Program-made: the position numbers and the translations under genes
Notes under the pieces: model-generated
The model's input: only the letters and a program-made list of their open reading frames with translations
What the model was told of the DNA's origin: nothing
The model's database searches: none
Shown: positions 33,701-46,800 of the stretch, piece after piece
How positions within the stretch are numbered: the stretch's first letter is position 1
How the letters are laid out: each line of letters begins with the position of its first letter
Assembly: GCA_950022295.1 (NCBI GenBank)
Contig: OX465595.1
Location: forward strand, 227,381,770 to 227,445,769
Source: Bromus sterilis
Lineage: Eukaryota > Streptophyta > Magnoliopsida > Poales > Poaceae
DNA: 64,000 nucleotides
Direction of reading: 5' to 3'

Positions 33701-34577
33701 TCAAAGCTGGCACTCACGTTGAAACGTGAGCATGAGTAGTAAATTCTGATGTAAGTCTTGCTGAGTACGACTTTGTACTCACGTTTGCTTATTCTATGTT
33801 TTAGATGAGAACCCGGACCCCCGATGGAGTCGCCTTCGTGAAGCTTGACGTTGACCTTGGTAGTATAGTTCCAGACAGCAGTCTGGTCCCTCGTGGAAGG
33901 GCATGTATCTTTACAAGGCTTCTCTAAGCCCTTTGTTAAACTTGTCTGTACTCAGACCTAATTTGCTTCCGTTGTATGATGTAATGATGATCACAGACAT
34001 GTGATCTTTGTATGCTCTATTTGTAAGTCAATAAAGATACACTTTGTAGAGTTATGTGATGATACCTGCTGTTCATACTAGGCATGTGTGCTACGTGTAT
34101 GTTTATAACATGCATGTCTTAGTATGGGTTTTCGAGACCTTAGTTGTGATCTGGCTGGCAGTCTTTTATACACCAAGTGGCCCTTAGATGTGCGCAGCTT
34201 AGGACATCGCGATGCGATTGCTCGTGACTCTGTCACATGCACACTTTGTTGTATGATCGATCCCGCCCTAGACCCCGACTAAGTGATCGGGATGGAGTTT
34301 GTTTATGTAAGGGTTATGATTCAATCGATAACATGGTTGAGGCGACTTGTCTATGAGTATGGGATTTCACCACCCATAATCATTTAGACTTGTGAGCGGG
34401 CGATGAGGACCCATCTCAGTTGATCATCCGGCCTGTATGGGATGCCCCTCACGTACGATGCTTTCCGAGAGTGTTCTGTGCTCGGCCTTGTGTCCTTAGA
34501 CAAGTGGGTACGGCTCTCGGCTCTCCATGTGATTGAGTTGTGACTGGAATATCATACGCATATTACGGGTCCCGACA
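30691..34577 (+). repeat. Element B 3' LTR
   Basis: 3887 bp from TGTCAGAACCCC to ...GGGTCCCGACA. By eye it differs from the 5' LTR at a few percent of positions plus a block absent from the 5' copy. Its polyadenylation signal is at 34030-34035. Confidence 0.92.
34030..34035 (+). terminator. Polyadenylation signal AATAAA, element B 3' LTR
   Basis: AATAAA at the family-conserved position; expected 3'-end signal of element B transcripts. Confidence 0.45.
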
Positions 34578-34582
34578 ATCAT

Positions 34583-34718
34583 TAACCTCTCGGAGTTGGT
34601 TTAGCGATTGCTAAGGCGCAACGTCTTCGCACGTTCGTAGTCGGGTCGTGAAAGTCTACTCCACCATAATTGATCTTCATCATCTCATCAAAACATCGGG
34701 ACACCTTCGCCTCTATCA
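34583..34718 (+). repeat. CRM-like 3' LTR, terminal part
   Basis: After element B and its duplication, the sequence TAACCTCTCGGAG...CTCTATCA completes the CRM-like LTR. It is followed by CATTA and by element C RNase H (cctccttggtaatcg). This end is absent from the 5' LTR. Confidence 0.8.
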
Positions 34719-36455
34719 CATTACCTCCTTGGTAATCGTTGTGAGATCTATTCCGACCACCAAAGCCTCAAATACATATTCACCCAGCCAGATCTTAATC
34801 TCAGGAAAAGACGCTAGATAGAGTTGATAAAATATTATGACTTAGGAATTTCTTTCACCCCAGGCAAAGCCAATGTCATGGCTGATGCACTAAGTTGTAA
34901 GTCGTATTGTAACAACCTCATGTTACAACAGTATCAACCACTTCTTCATGAGGAATTTCGAAAGCTCAACCTCGAGATTGTTCCTCGTGGATCTCTTTTC
35001 AACTTGGTGGCGAAACCAATCCTTGAGGATCAAATCATAGTTGCCCAAAGGCGTGCACGAGGTGTTTGCCGGATCAAGGAGAACATTGCTAGCGGAGTTG
35101 CTAAATGTTTCTCCACAGATATCAAAGGAACGGTATTCTTTGAAAATCGTTTGGTAGTACCTAAGAATAGGGATCTAAGGAAACTCATCCTCAAAGAAGC
35201 CCATGACACACCCCTCTCGATTCATCCCGGTAGCACAAAAATATACCGAAATCTACGCCAGAGATTTTGGTGGACTAGGATGAAGAGAGACATTGCTCAA
35301 TTTGTTGCCGAATGTGATGTTTGTCGTCGCATTAAGGCCGAACACCAAAGAACTGCTGGTACTCTTCAACCTTTGCCTATTCCCAAGTTGAAATGGGACA
35401 AAGTAAGTATGGATTTCATCACTGACTTTCCAAAAACCCAGAAAGGAAATGATGCCATCTTCATTGTCGTTGATAGACTTTCCAAAGTTGCTCACTTCCT
35501 TCCCGTTCGCGAGTCCATAACTGCGATCCAGTTAGCGGACTTGTATTTCTCTAGAATTGTGTCCCTTCATGGTGTTCCTTTGGAAATCAATTCTGATCGT
35601 GGTAGCCTTTTCACCTCTAGATTTTGGGGAAGTTTTCAGAATGCTATGGGAACTCATCTCTCCTTTAGTACAGCTTTCCATCCTCAGTCTAGCGGTCAAG
35701 TTGAAAGGGTTAACCAAATTCTCGAATACATGCTCAGAGCTTGTGTTATCTCATTCGGAAAGAATTGGGAGAAGTCTCTTCCATTCGCCGAATTTTCTTA
35801 TAACAATAGTTTCCAATCTAGTCTGAACATGGCTCCTTTTGAACTCCTCTATGGACGAAGATGTCGAACACCCCTAAATTGGTCAGAAACCGGTGAAAGA
35901 CAATTCTTTGGACCAGATATGATCATGGAAGCAGAAGAGCAAGTTCGCATTGTTCGTGATCAATTGAAAGCAACCCAGTATCGTCAGAAAAGCTACTATG
36001 ATCGTCATCATAGGCAAGAAAGCTACAATCTGGACGAGAAGACTTACCTTTGGGTTACTCCTCTGAAGGGAACCCAACGATTCGGTATCAAAGGCAAGTT
36101 GGCCCCACATTACATTGGACCTTTCCGCATTCTTGCTAAACGTGGAGAAGTTGCCTACCAACTTGAACTACCACCGCACCTTTTCCGAGTGCATGATGTA
36201 TTCCACGTGTTAGAACTCAGGCGTTGCTTCAAGGACCCCATCCGCGAAGTCGACCATGAAACGCTTTATCTCCAAGATGACCTTTCTTATCGAGAGTACC
36301 CCGTTCGTATTCTTGATTCAGAAGATTAAGTTTCTAAAAGTGCAATGGTCACACCACTCTGAGAAAGAAGCCACGTGGGAAAGAGAAGACCGTCTCAGTG
36401 CCGAGTACCCCTCCTTCCTCCCGCAGACTTCTGAATCTCGGGACGAGATTCTTTT
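34719..36455 (+). pseudogene. Element C RNase H end, integrase and chromodomain
   Basis: The coding sequence resumes after the CRM insertion with YLLGNRCEIYSDHQSLKYIF. A TAG near 34815 interrupts RNase H. The 501-codon frame 34824-36329 then carries the RNase H end (NVMADALS), the zinc domain (HDTPLSIHPGSTKIY, CDVCRRIKAEH) and the integrase core (SMDFITDFP, NSDRGSLFTS, SGQVERVNQ). At about 36320 a deletion of some 20 bp relative to element B shifts the frame. The chromodomain end (KVQWSHHSEKEATWERED) is in the next frame at 36318-36450. Confidence 0.9.
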
Positions 36456-36469
36456 GAGTGGGGGCGAGT
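36456..36469 (+). other. Polypurine tract of element C
   Basis: GAGTGGGGGCGAGT just before TGTCAAAACCC; the same arrangement as in element B. Confidence 0.75.
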
Positions 36470-36685
36470 TGTCAAAACCCTCTGTTACGTATGTGCTAGG
36501 GTTTAGCATCAACTTGCATTCATGTCAAAAATGTCAAATTGAAAATTAAATGGGAAAAGAAACCCCCCCAGATGAATTTAATTCAAATGGCCAAAATAAA
36601 AGTTGCTCCAAAACTTCCTTTTGCATTTTTGAAAACTCACATAAATGAGTGTGATCACATATCAAGTGATGTGGCAGCAATCCCA
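36470..36685 (+). repeat. Element C 3' LTR, first part
   Basis: Starts TGTCAAAACCCTCTG and is nearly identical to the start of the 5' LTR at 13214. It is split at 36686 by Copia-like E1; the target site TCCCA (36681-36685) is repeated at 49061-49065. Confidence 0.9.
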
Positions 36686-38421
36686 TGTTGGGGTTCGCAG
36701 CAGAAAACACAAATTTTTCTAACTAGCGTCCCCATAACCCAAGATCTAGCTAGCCGTATTACCGTAACGGAAAAGATTGCGGAAATAACATACCTCGGGG
36801 TGTAGTCCGTTACGCGGGAAACGTTCCCGCAAATGTGGTTGATGTAGCCGATCAAGTTTCACAGCCCTGGCTGTGTTGAGCACCCGGATGGGTGTAGTGC
36901 CACACGTGTAGCACCTCGTAGTACTTGCACACGTACGAGACTCGATGACGACCTCCGTTCTCCGATCCAGCGAAGGTGGCGGAAGCAGACCTCCGGACGG
37001 AGCTTCGGCAGCACGACGGCCTCCGATTCTAGCAGAGAAGCCTCAATTCCACTATAGGCTCACACTAGGGAGCCCACCGTGAAAGAGACAAGGGAGGGGA
37101 GAAGACCGGAGAAAACCGATCTCAATTCGGAGTAATATTTAATTTCTCACGAATTTCTGTGTATTAAATATGTGCACCCTGCCCATCTATATATAGGCAG
37201 AGGGGAGGGAGTCAACCCCTCTCCCTTAGCAATGTGGGACTAAAGTCCCTTTGCTAAGGGGGGGGGGGGAGGGGGCGCACCCCTCATGGGCCCTAGGGCC
37301 CATGGCGCCTCCCCCTCTTTTCTTTTTTCTTTTTCCCTTTTATTTCCCCTAATGGGCCTTTTTCTCCACTAAGGCCCATTGCACATATTAATTAGAAATA
37401 AAATGATTTTAATTATTAATTCAATTAATTAATAACTGAAACATAATATTCCATCTCCCGGTGCTCTGGAACACCTTCGGGTTCACTCCGAACTTGTTTC
37501 GGTTCAACACGGTACTTCTCCGATATTGTTTCCTTTATTCTCTGGGTACTCCGTTGGTTCCGAAAAGGTCTCCGATTTCATCGAGCCCTTAAGTGTGTTA
37601 CCCTACGGTCTAAGAACACTCCATTCATGAACGAGATGAGGCTACGGTCAATGATCATCAGCGGGACCTGGATGCCCATAATGACCCCTGTGCATTCCGG
37701 ATATCAAACACCGATTGGACCTTACGCCGTATAGCATTCCCTTTGTCAGCGATACTGGATTGTTCCGAGGTTCGATCAATGACATCCTATGTTTGGTTCA
37801 ACCTCGTTCTGAACTAATCCTCATTCACTCGTTCCCGTGATATTCATCCCCGTGACCTAGTCACACGCTGCATCTTTATGGATGGAATCTCACCGAGTGG
37901 GCCCCGAGTATCTATCCATTATATGGATTGAAAAATCCGGCTCTTGTAACAATACTCCTCATCATATCTCCACGGAATACCCAAGATAGAACCGTTATGA
38001 CCCGCATATTTCAGTCAGGTGGTGGGATGTAAGTCAAAGCATCCGGGAAGATAGTAATTATGCACGTACTCACGGTCAAAGGAACGGTCTACCACGTTCT
38101 GTAATTACAACACTGAACCTTCATAAGATTTGATCATGCTGTAATGCTTACTTTGGGTAATGTCCATCACGTCACTTAAACAGTGAGGTGACCTCATAGT
38201 CAAGAGACTTAATTGTCCATGATCGCGAAACCACGACCATCATGTTGACCATGAACTAGTTATCGATGTAGAGGCTAACTAGGAACTCTGGGGGTTTCTA
38301 TACCACACCTGCATCATTGTTTCACTGACGGAGTTCTAGCACGGTATGAAACTGGTTATGAACTTGCTTAGATATATTGGAATAATCATATATTATTTGC
38401 CTCTAGAGCATATATCCAACA
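36686..38421 (-). repeat. E1 3' LTR
   Basis: 1736 bp. On the minus strand it begins TGTTGGATATATGCTC and ends ...CCCCAACA. It matches 43208-43840 plus 47936-49060, and 62227-63967. A TATA motif is at 37187-37196. Confidence 0.9.
37187..37196 (-). promoter_or_regulatory. TATA box, E1 3' LTR
   Basis: CTATATATAG (self-complementary), conserved at 43711-43720 and 62725-62734 in the other copies; the LTR strand implies minus-strand transcription. Confidence 0.55.
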
Positions 38422-38434
38422 GTCTCCCACTTGC
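38422..38434 (-). other. Polypurine tract of E1
   Basis: GCAAGTGGGAGAC on the minus strand, directly before the TGTTGGATAT LTR start; a common form in BARE-like Copia elements. Confidence 0.7.
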
Positions 38435-41400
38435 ACTAGAGTGCTAATAATCTAGCCGCATTTTTTCCGATCATAATCATCTTATCACATAAGTGTTCAT
38501 TGATCATGCATGCTCATGGAAGAGGGTTCGTCAACGAACTGCACCAATTCAGATTCGTGTGTTTCCTTTGCAACTGGTATAGGTCAAAAAACTCTTTTGA
38601 CATACCACTCATTATCATATAATTGTTGGATATAAGTTTCGGGGGAGAGTGAGACTATTATTTCACAGTATCCTCGAATGATCTCTTGGTTCAGTCTTTA
38701 GAAGACTCATCCATAGTCATATATACTGGGAAATACACTCAACCAGAAGTCCAATACTTCTTACGCTAAACTTTTATCCATACGTCTACTTTCTTAAGTA
38801 GTATTATGTTTGTAGTACCGTGAATTTTGCTCACATTTCTTTCATGTCTTTGGTGATGTCTCTAATTCCATATAGACCCATAATATGGCTTGCAATTGTA
38901 ATCTTGCATTACATTCAAGTCTATTATCCTTTCTATATTTTAGAGAATAGTCCTCAGTATTCCTCATGTACTGAATGCATGGACTTTATTCAGATTCTGT
39001 GTTTTACTCCTAAAGCACATCGGAATCTGTTCTTCTTCCAAGAACTTTTGAGTCATTCTGTTGTTGGATTCACAATGCATGTTATATGGTAGAATAATAT
39101 GTCAAGAACATATAAGATCACATGTCCAGTACATGGTGCATCTCTATTCTTCCATCAAGACATTGCTTGTGATATTTGGATTTCATCCATTATATAATTT
39201 CTAGCCACGAGAACCTGTTTCTTGTCTTAGAATATTATTCCAACCTTCACTTCGTTTCATTATACGTATCTTAATTTACTCATATAGATTTCAACGTGTA
39301 ATGTTTTGGTATTTCACATAAAAGAAGATTCTTGCAATCTTGTATTTTATTTGCCTTATGCTCTATATATATCATAATGCACATATGTATATAAGACGAC
39401 TCTCTATATACACAATCAATGCATATCCATATATATACCTATGAGATCATTCTTCACATATATCAATGCATATATGTTTGAGACAATGATCATGCTCCCA
39501 CTCAAATATATCCATCATATACTCATATATTTGTGGTTCAGCTCTCATCAAGTCATTTTATTGTTCACTATGTCCCACATAATGACAATGCTTCCAAAGC
39601 TCCCACTCAGAAAATGCCCTCTGCATTCCAAGTTTCTGGGAAGTCTTCAAAGCTCCCACTCAGTTTCATGAAACAGTAGGCCCACTCAATATTTTGGTCA
39701 TCACAAAATCACTTGATCAAATCAAGGTTGAGGGTTCCTGTCTTGAGGTACTATAGTCCATCCTTTTAACGAAATAACCTTCGTCATGCCCATTGAAGTT
39801 CTCTTTCAAATCCCAAATTTGACTGAGATGCAATTTCAGGCTATGGTCCATCGTAGTGTAAATGAAATATTTTATTGATTAAAGCATTCCTACGTTTCCG
39901 TAGTCAATCACCATTGAACTTTGGTCATAAACAAATAATGCCTTACGCTCGTTACATTTTTTTTTCAATAACTCTCCAGTTTGTCGAGAATTTGAAATAA
40001 CCAATTTATTTCATAGGACGTGAGCCATCCTATATGTAACTCAATATTATTTCATTTCTCCTCGTGTTTTAGGCTACCATCATTTCTTTGTGTTTCAAGC
40101 AATGTTATTCCCTATTGTTTTATTAAGAAGACTCATGATTATTGTTCTGTACAAAACGTATTCATGACAACCTTCTAAATTCAACAATGGCTTCAACTCA
40201 TATACCAAGATCAATCATCTTTGGCATATCCTTCCTTATATAGCGTCATTACAGCGGAACATGCTTCCGTTGAAATAATCTGATATTCTGAAGGCAAGGT
40301 CCAATACCCCGGTCAAAGTTTCCATTATCTCCCATTGGATCCGTGTCGAGAGACTTCTTCTCGCTTTACCAATCAAGCAACACACAATTTTGCTATTCGG
40401 GGAGAATATGTAATTTCAATTTCTTGTAGTTTTATTACAAAGAAATTCTTTCTTTTAAGAAACCTTATAACACCATCAGTTATGGATCTATCATGTCTCG
40501 TTAGATTCAGGATGGTTTCCTATTCATGAAGTGGGTGTTTTAACTTAATGAACTAAACAACCTTATTCGACAATAACTATAGTGCTAGGGGAAAGAACGT
40601 TTAGACCATACTACGGTTTAGTATGACTACGAATGGTTTAAGTAGTCTAGTACTTTCAACTTCCATCGTAGTTTGTGGTACAACTTCCACAAGTCTCCCA
40701 TTATGTCAATATCAATACTTATCACTCCGGGTCATAGCGTAGTGATATGTATCCTTGTATTCTCACTTCTCACTGTGATTCCTGAATCTCAGTTTTATGA
40801 TCTCAATTGAATACAACTTTCAATTAATCATATGAAGTCTTTAATGATAACTCACGTGCCCATTTAGTACATCATTTATGTATAATAATTGGCACAAGTT
40901 CTACTTGCTAGAACCTTGTCATGGTTATATTTATCTAATCCATCTCATACAATCAAGTTATGATTTTAATTCGATAATGAACTCACAAGTTAATAGATCA
41001 TACATTTAATGAATTCATCAGTTATGAAGTCACCTCATGCAATCAAATCTTTGACTTGTTATAATCAAGAAAACTTTATCATTAAATATTGAATATTTCT
41101 TGACAATAATAGCAGTATTATAAATGCTTTCTATCATATCATAAATCAAGACGTAACCAAAAGTATAAGCACACTTTTTATTCATAAAGATGGAACAACT
41201 GACTTGTCTCATTACATGAATAACTTTGTCTCGCGAGATGCAAGACACACAACTAAGTGTTCATGCTATAATGATTACATAAGATTTATCTAATACTCTA
41301 AGTATCTCCTATGATAGATGTCTCGGCAGAATCCATGCTGGCCATCAACTGACTTGATATCCATCAATCCTCGATTTCACCTCTTCCCGTCCATGCAACG

Positions 41401-41440
41401 GCAGGTCCTGTTTTCATAAAACAAAATAAGTATCAAATAC
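38435..41440 (-). other. E1 internal AT-rich region without readable pol
   Basis: About 3 kb of AT-rich sequence. The frames are short (for example 38820-39092 and 39441-39671) and none carries a Copia protease, integrase, RT or RNase H motif on either strand. It is either a replaced internal domain, as in large non-autonomous derivatives, or pol decayed beyond reading by eye. Confidence 0.55.
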
Positions 41441-41444
41441 TCAT

Positions 41445-42134
41445 TTACTGCAAATGTTGTATAAGGGAATAAACATTTATAAAGTATATCAAGTATATAC
41501 CTTCTCCATCAACAACTTCTCCTTCAATGGGTTCAACCTCCAGGTACTGAAGTCTATCCATGAAGTCAGAGAACTCGAGGCTTTCACCTCTGCCGACATA
41601 GCCATGGACATGGTCTGTATAGCTCGGTGGAAGCGAGTGTAACACCGTGTATATCGCAGACTCATGTGTGGTCTCATAGTCAAAGTCATCTACGAGGCTC
41701 AGATGTATCTCATGCATCTTGGCCAAGTGTGCCTTCAGGAAAGAGCCTTCTTTCATCTTTGTAGAGAGAAACTCACTTTCTAACTCAAATCTGGCAACTC
41801 TAAACTGATGCAAGTTTGATGACTTCAGCTCATCGAGCATATCATATGTATCCAAATCAGCATATTCCTCACGCAAATGTTGCGGAATGCTGGTTTCTAT
41901 GATACCCTTAGCTATGGCATATGTCCTTCGACGATACTAATAATCAATCGCTGCTTGTGCATCCATGTCGTTTGCTGGAGGGTTTCCCACATGCCTTTTA
42001 GTTAAGAATGAAAGGTTGATTCTCTTGAGCACGGCTTTAAGGCGTAAGTACCAACTAATGAAGTTTGACCCATTTTCTTTAAGTCTTTCACCATGTAAGA
42101 AGGAAACCATTTCAAGGTACTGGGTACTATCCAT
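41445..42134 (-). pseudogene. E1 gag-like ORF with one in-frame stop
   Basis: The ATG at 42134 begins MDSTQYLEMVSFLHGERLKE, then 'GSNFISWYLRLKAVL', 'VGNPPANDMDAQAAIDY', a TAG at 41937-41939, and in the same frame 'RRRTYAIAKGII'. The 143-codon part (41445-41876) continues with 'YDMLDELKS', 'RVARFELESEFLSTKM', GSFLKAHLAKMHEI and 'AIYTVLHSLPPSY'. This is the Copia gag pattern (Retrotran_gag_2/UBN2 type), which forms the virus-like-particle shell. The last codons, from about 41500, could be an unspliced intron (GAAG/GTATATAC). No zinc knuckle is visible. Confidence 0.75.
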
Positions 42135-43194
42135 TTTCTACAAACATAATTGCAAGGAACACAATTAAGACTAGTTCACAACAATGAGTTCATATAATCA
42201 TATTATAAATGAGCTTGCACTAAAACAATTCATCCCTAGGAAGTTTTAGTGAGTACATGATCCAGATTCACTGCCCGACCTCGAATATCACACGGCCGAC
42301 GGGTCAGTTTCAAAGGTAGACAACAACTTGTGCGATCACATTATCTTATATGTACTATGACTCATGCTCGATCTTTCGATCTCTAGTATTCCGAGGCCAT
42401 ATTCGCATATGCTAGGCTCACCAAATTAACCTCCATGTTATATGCTGCTCAGCAAGGCCATATCTGCATATGCCAGGCTTGCCGAACCCAACCTCATGCG
42501 AACTCCATTTAATATGTAGGACAACTCCGGTATGTACGGAGCATCAAGCCATATGGGAGAACCTTCCAGGCGGTGCACACTTCGGTAGAATACTTGTGTT
42601 TGGCATTGTTAAGGGATAATCTTATCACATGCTACCGTCGTGTATCCTATACTAGCAAGTTTTAAGATGTCTGAGCTATGGCAACACTAAGTCTACAGTG
42701 TCTCCATTTTAGTTTTTTTTATGATGACGATTACTACTTACTAGTAACACATAGCAAAGCTATCACTACATCACAAACAAAACAAACGATAGCCCCCACT
42801 TAGCAATACAAGGTTTAGACGGTCTAGTTGTATATTGCAAGTTTTACGTGGCTGCTAGGGCTTTCATAGTTAAACAGGTTTTAACCTATGAGTCAACCAC
42901 AACTTCAACCATACGATTGTCTCTATTAGACCCCGCACGGGGCCCTCCGTTGCAAATGTCACATCCGCTAAAGTAGAGAGACAGACACCCCCCCAGCCAC
43001 TTTATACGGTACAAGCCGCATGTCAAGCGTGGAACCAGTCTCGCATAAGTGTACGCGTAAGGTCGGTCGGGGGCCGCTTCATCAAACAATGCCGCAGATG
43101 TGAGCAAGTACACGTGGGAGGGTAACAATCATACAATCAACGTCCACATCCCCGATGTGTTCTATCCGTACAGTAATACTAAGCATAGACCTAC
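42135..43194 (-). other. E1 5' leader
   Basis: Untranslated region between the primer-binding site and gag. It includes a short duplicated motif (gaggccatattcgcatatgc and aaggccatatctgcatatgc, about 42390 and 42453). No coding potential that I can support. Confidence 0.55.
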
Positions 43195-43206
43195 CTCATG
43201 ATACCA
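43195..43206 (-). other. Primer-binding site of E1
   Basis: TGGTATCATGAG on the minus strand, one base from the LTR end; it is a variant of the initiator-Met tRNA complement, matching in its first eight bases. Confidence 0.65.
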
Positions 43207-43207
43207 C

Positions 43208-43840
43208 TGTTGGGGTTCGTAGCAGAAAACACAAAATTTTCTATCTACCGTTCCCATACCCAAAGATCTAGCTAGTCGTATTACCGTAACGGAAAAGATT
43301 GCGGAAATAACATACCTCGGGGTGTAGTCCGTTACGCGGGAAACGTTCCCGCAAACGTGGTTGATGTAACCGATCAAGTTTCACAGCCCCCTGGCTGTGT
43401 TGAGCACCCGTATGGGTGTAGTGCCACACGTGTAGCACCTCGTAGTACTTGCTCACGTAAGAGACTCGATGACGACCTCCGTTCTCCGATCCAGCGAAGG
43501 TGGCGGAAGCAGACCTCCGGACGGAGCTTCGGCAGCACGACGGCCTCCGATTCTAGCTGACAAGCCTCAATTCCACTATAGGCTCACACTAGGGAGCCCA
43601 CCGTGAAAGAGACAAGGGGGGGGAGAAGACCGGAGAAAACCGATCTCAATTCGGAGTAATATTTAATTTCTCACGAATTTCTATGTATTAAATATGTGCA
43701 CCCTGCCCATCTATATATAGGCAGAGGGGAGGGAGTCAACCCCTCTCCCTTAGCAATGTGGGACTAAATTCCCTTTGCTAAGGGGGGTGGCCGGCCAAGG
43801 GGGGGGGGGGGGAGGGGGCGCACCCCTCATGGGCCCTAGG
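43208..43840 (-). repeat. E1 5' LTR, part next to the internal region
   Basis: Homologous to 36686-37300. It is interrupted after CTAGG (43836-43840) by solo LTR S1. A G-rich run at 43800-43812 varies in length between copies. Confidence 0.88.
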
Positions 43841-46800
43841 TGTCAGAACCCTCTTTTAGGTAATGTGCTAGGGTTAGCAAGTCTCTTGCATCATGTTAAA
43901 AATTTCAAAAGAAATCATTTAAATCAAATTCAAAAGCAAAATGGGAGAAGGAACCCCCGCCCCAGATGAATTAATTCAAAAGGCCAGATAAAAATCTTTT
44001 TCCAAAAATTCATGTTAGATTTTTGAAAAGTCTTATAAATGAGTGTGATCACATATCAAGTGATGTGGGACCCACCCCATGCTCATGGATTTTTCAAATA
44101 TTCAAACAGTGCCTTGGAATTAATAAAAAACCCCTATTTCATTTAAAGTTCAAATCATTTGAATTTTAAAAATGTTCAAACTTTACAAGTGGCTAGCCTA
44201 GTATATTGTGATGCCACATAAAAAGTTTCAGCATTTAATAAATTGGTTTGCTATTTTATTTAGCAAAACCAAAAGAAAGACAGAAAAGAAAATAGAAAAG
44301 AAACAGAAAAAGGGAAAAGGGCTTACCTCTAATCTGGCCCAACTCAACGCCCCCTGGCCCAAGCCCACCTGGACGCTTGTCGTCTTCCCCAGGCAAGCGG
44401 GCACCGATATAGACCGCCGAGGCCGCTGACGCCACCGCGACGCCCTGGCCACCTAGCTGCTTCCCCGCCGCCTTCTACGTGTCCTGGAGACGCCCAGAAG
44501 CCTCCCCGTTCCATTCCCCCTCTCCACGGACACCCTCCCCGTCTCCCTCGCCCGATTTCTCCACCTCCCGAAAACTCACCGGAGCGCCCCGCCATGGTTT
44601 CCACGGCCAACGACACCTAGGGCTCGAACAAGCAAGTCCAACGTGCTCCTCACCATCGACTTCGTCTTCTCGCAGAAGCTGGAGCTTCAATTCGGCCCCG
44701 AAGAGACGCACGCTTCTTTGGATCGCCGCCGGCCGCCGGAGCTCAAGTTGATCGATTCACCGCCGCCGTAACCTCCCCGACTCCGTCGACTACCTCGTCG
44801 TGTTCTCTGTAGTCTGGTGAGCTTTTCCCCTCAAGCCACGGCACCGCTCGCCTCCTCTAGCCCTTTCCGCCATGGACGCCGGAGCACAGAGCCGCCATGC
44901 TCGTCGTCGACGAGCCTACGCAAAGCATTCAACCCTGTCACCCTGTCCGTTGTCACCGCAGAGCTCCTCTGATTCGATCCAGCCTAAACCCGCCCCAAAT
45001 GGTGCCCCGTAGCAAAGTTCACCTCCAGCCAGTAGCTCCGCTGCCTCTAGGGCTCGTCGCCGCCGTCAAACCAGTACCTCCCAGGCACCCCACTTGGTTC
45101 CATTCGATGCGCAGCACCAAGAGCGAAGTCATGGTGGTTGCGGCGCTCGATTTGGACCACGGGAGCGCCCTTCCCGTACAACGCCGCCGCACTGGTGGCC
45201 ACCGGCGGCTCAACGCCGGAAAGTCCGACGTGGCCACGGTCATTAGGATTTAACCACCCCCATAATGACCCCCAGAGCCGATGGCAAGTGGGCCCAGGGC
45301 CTTAATCCCCCCCGGTTAGTTTAAACTAACCGGGTTAATTAACCCGGTGACTGACACCCCGGCCCCACTGGTCAGACCCCCCCCTGACGTCACCCGTGCG
45401 CAAGCATGACGCAGTAAATGAATTTTCCAGAATAAAAAGAAATCAAGAAATTACAGAAATTCCAGAAAAAGGCTGAAACTTTGGAAATTCATAGAAAATT
45501 CATATTAACTCCAAATTGGACAAATAATATATGAAAAATGATCAAGAGAAAATAAGCTATCCAAATAAAAACTTTAAACCATGTTTGAGTTGATTTTAAA
45601 ATGTCATCAGTAGCATTTGCTATTTGATTTAAATGGAATTAAATCAAATTCATTTCAAATACTTTTGTAACTTGAACCATGGCAACATGCTACATTTCAT
45701 TTACACATCAGAGGCATATCATACACATTTCAAAATGTTTCAACTTGATCAAACAATGTCACATGTAACTTGGCTAAGTTTGAATTCAAATTGGAGTTTG
45801 AATATGCAATTCAATTTGCAATATACTCCATTTAAATGGAATTGCCTAACACATCAATGCATATACATCAATTTTCAACCTTCAACCATGTGATTGTGCA
45901 TTGTATTTACTTTGCTACCTTGTTTTTTTTGACGAGTAGAGGTGGAACCGAAACAGGAGGTTGCCCCCTTCGTTGAAGACCCCGAACCCGAACCTCGTCA
46001 GCAAGGCAAGCAAATCCCCATTGATCATGTCGATAAAATCCCACTTCCCTCTCATGTCTCGCTTATCCATTGTATAGGATGATTACCATGCTACGTTTCT
46101 ACCGCATAGATGAACCCATTCCTTTGCGTGACCTATCATTTGTCACAGTAGTAGGCAAACCACAATCCTAGCAACTGTAGGAGTTGATTGATATCATGTG
46201 GCCCCTGCAATTGTTACTGCTTATTGCATGCTTAGAATGATACCATGTTGATACTGTTATGTGAGTCGGGATGGTAGTGATCATGATGATGATGGTAGAA
46301 AGGTGTTGGTGAATCTACCCTAATACAAGGTGAACGATGAGAGGCTGTGTAGGAGTACACGGTGGGTTGTCTCGTTGAACACCTCCCTAAGTCCGAGTTC
46401 TTCTGTGGTGATCCAAGATGAAGAGTACAACCACACATTGGGATCACTGACCCCTCTCAACTTATTAACTCATCCCTTTCGATGTCCAGATGTCGCCATA
46501 GTTCGGAGTTCTGGTAGGTTTGTGGCCTGGCTGCTAAGTGAGAGAACGGCTCACCCGAGACCGGCTTATGCACCACGCACACATCACTTGGGTCCACTTC
46601 GATAAACCGGCCGGGTTCACGATAGTGGTAGCCAACCCAGGTAGGCGGCTTTCTTGGACTACATAGGCTATGAGGTAACAGTTGTGGTGAGCATCCTCGC
46701 CGACACTTCTTGAACGGTGTCGAGTACAAAGGCGGTAACAGATGATCATGTGTGTGTAGCGGTACACCCCTGCAGGGTTAACAAAACTATTCAAATAGCC

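Larger units (their letters stand above)
22637..34577 (+). mobile_element. Element B, Tekay-like Gypsy chromovirus (complete outline)
   Basis: Two LTRs (22637-26368 and 30691-34577) enclose a 4.3-kb internal region with primer-binding site, damaged gag, protease, RT, RNase H, integrase, chromodomain and polypurine tract. It is inserted in the CRM-like 3' LTR, with target duplication ATCAA (22632-22636) and ATCAT (34578-34582), one mismatch. It is the innermost and best preserved element on this branch, as its position predicts. Confidence 0.92.
18708..34718 (+). mobile_element. CRM-like (centromeric-type) chromovirus, rearranged, carrying element B
   Basis: The element starts TGATGAGGACATCC and ends CTCTATCA, flanked by the 5-bp duplication CATTA (18703-18707 and 34719-34723) inside element C's RNase H. 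Its 3' LTR is split by element B (22637-34577). The combined 3' LTR is about 0.92 kb. Pol is of the CRM/Cereba/Quinta type: the integrase C-terminus runs on into the LTR, a hallmark of that clade. Its 5' LTR is fused to the middle of RT by a large internal deletion, so gag, protease and the RT N-terminus are gone. Confidence 0.85.

Noticed and set aside
36686..38421. Coding gene at the E LTRs (frames such as 36539-36805 and 43357-43560)
   Set aside because: These frames recur only because the LTR is repeated, and they do not stay open in all three copies.
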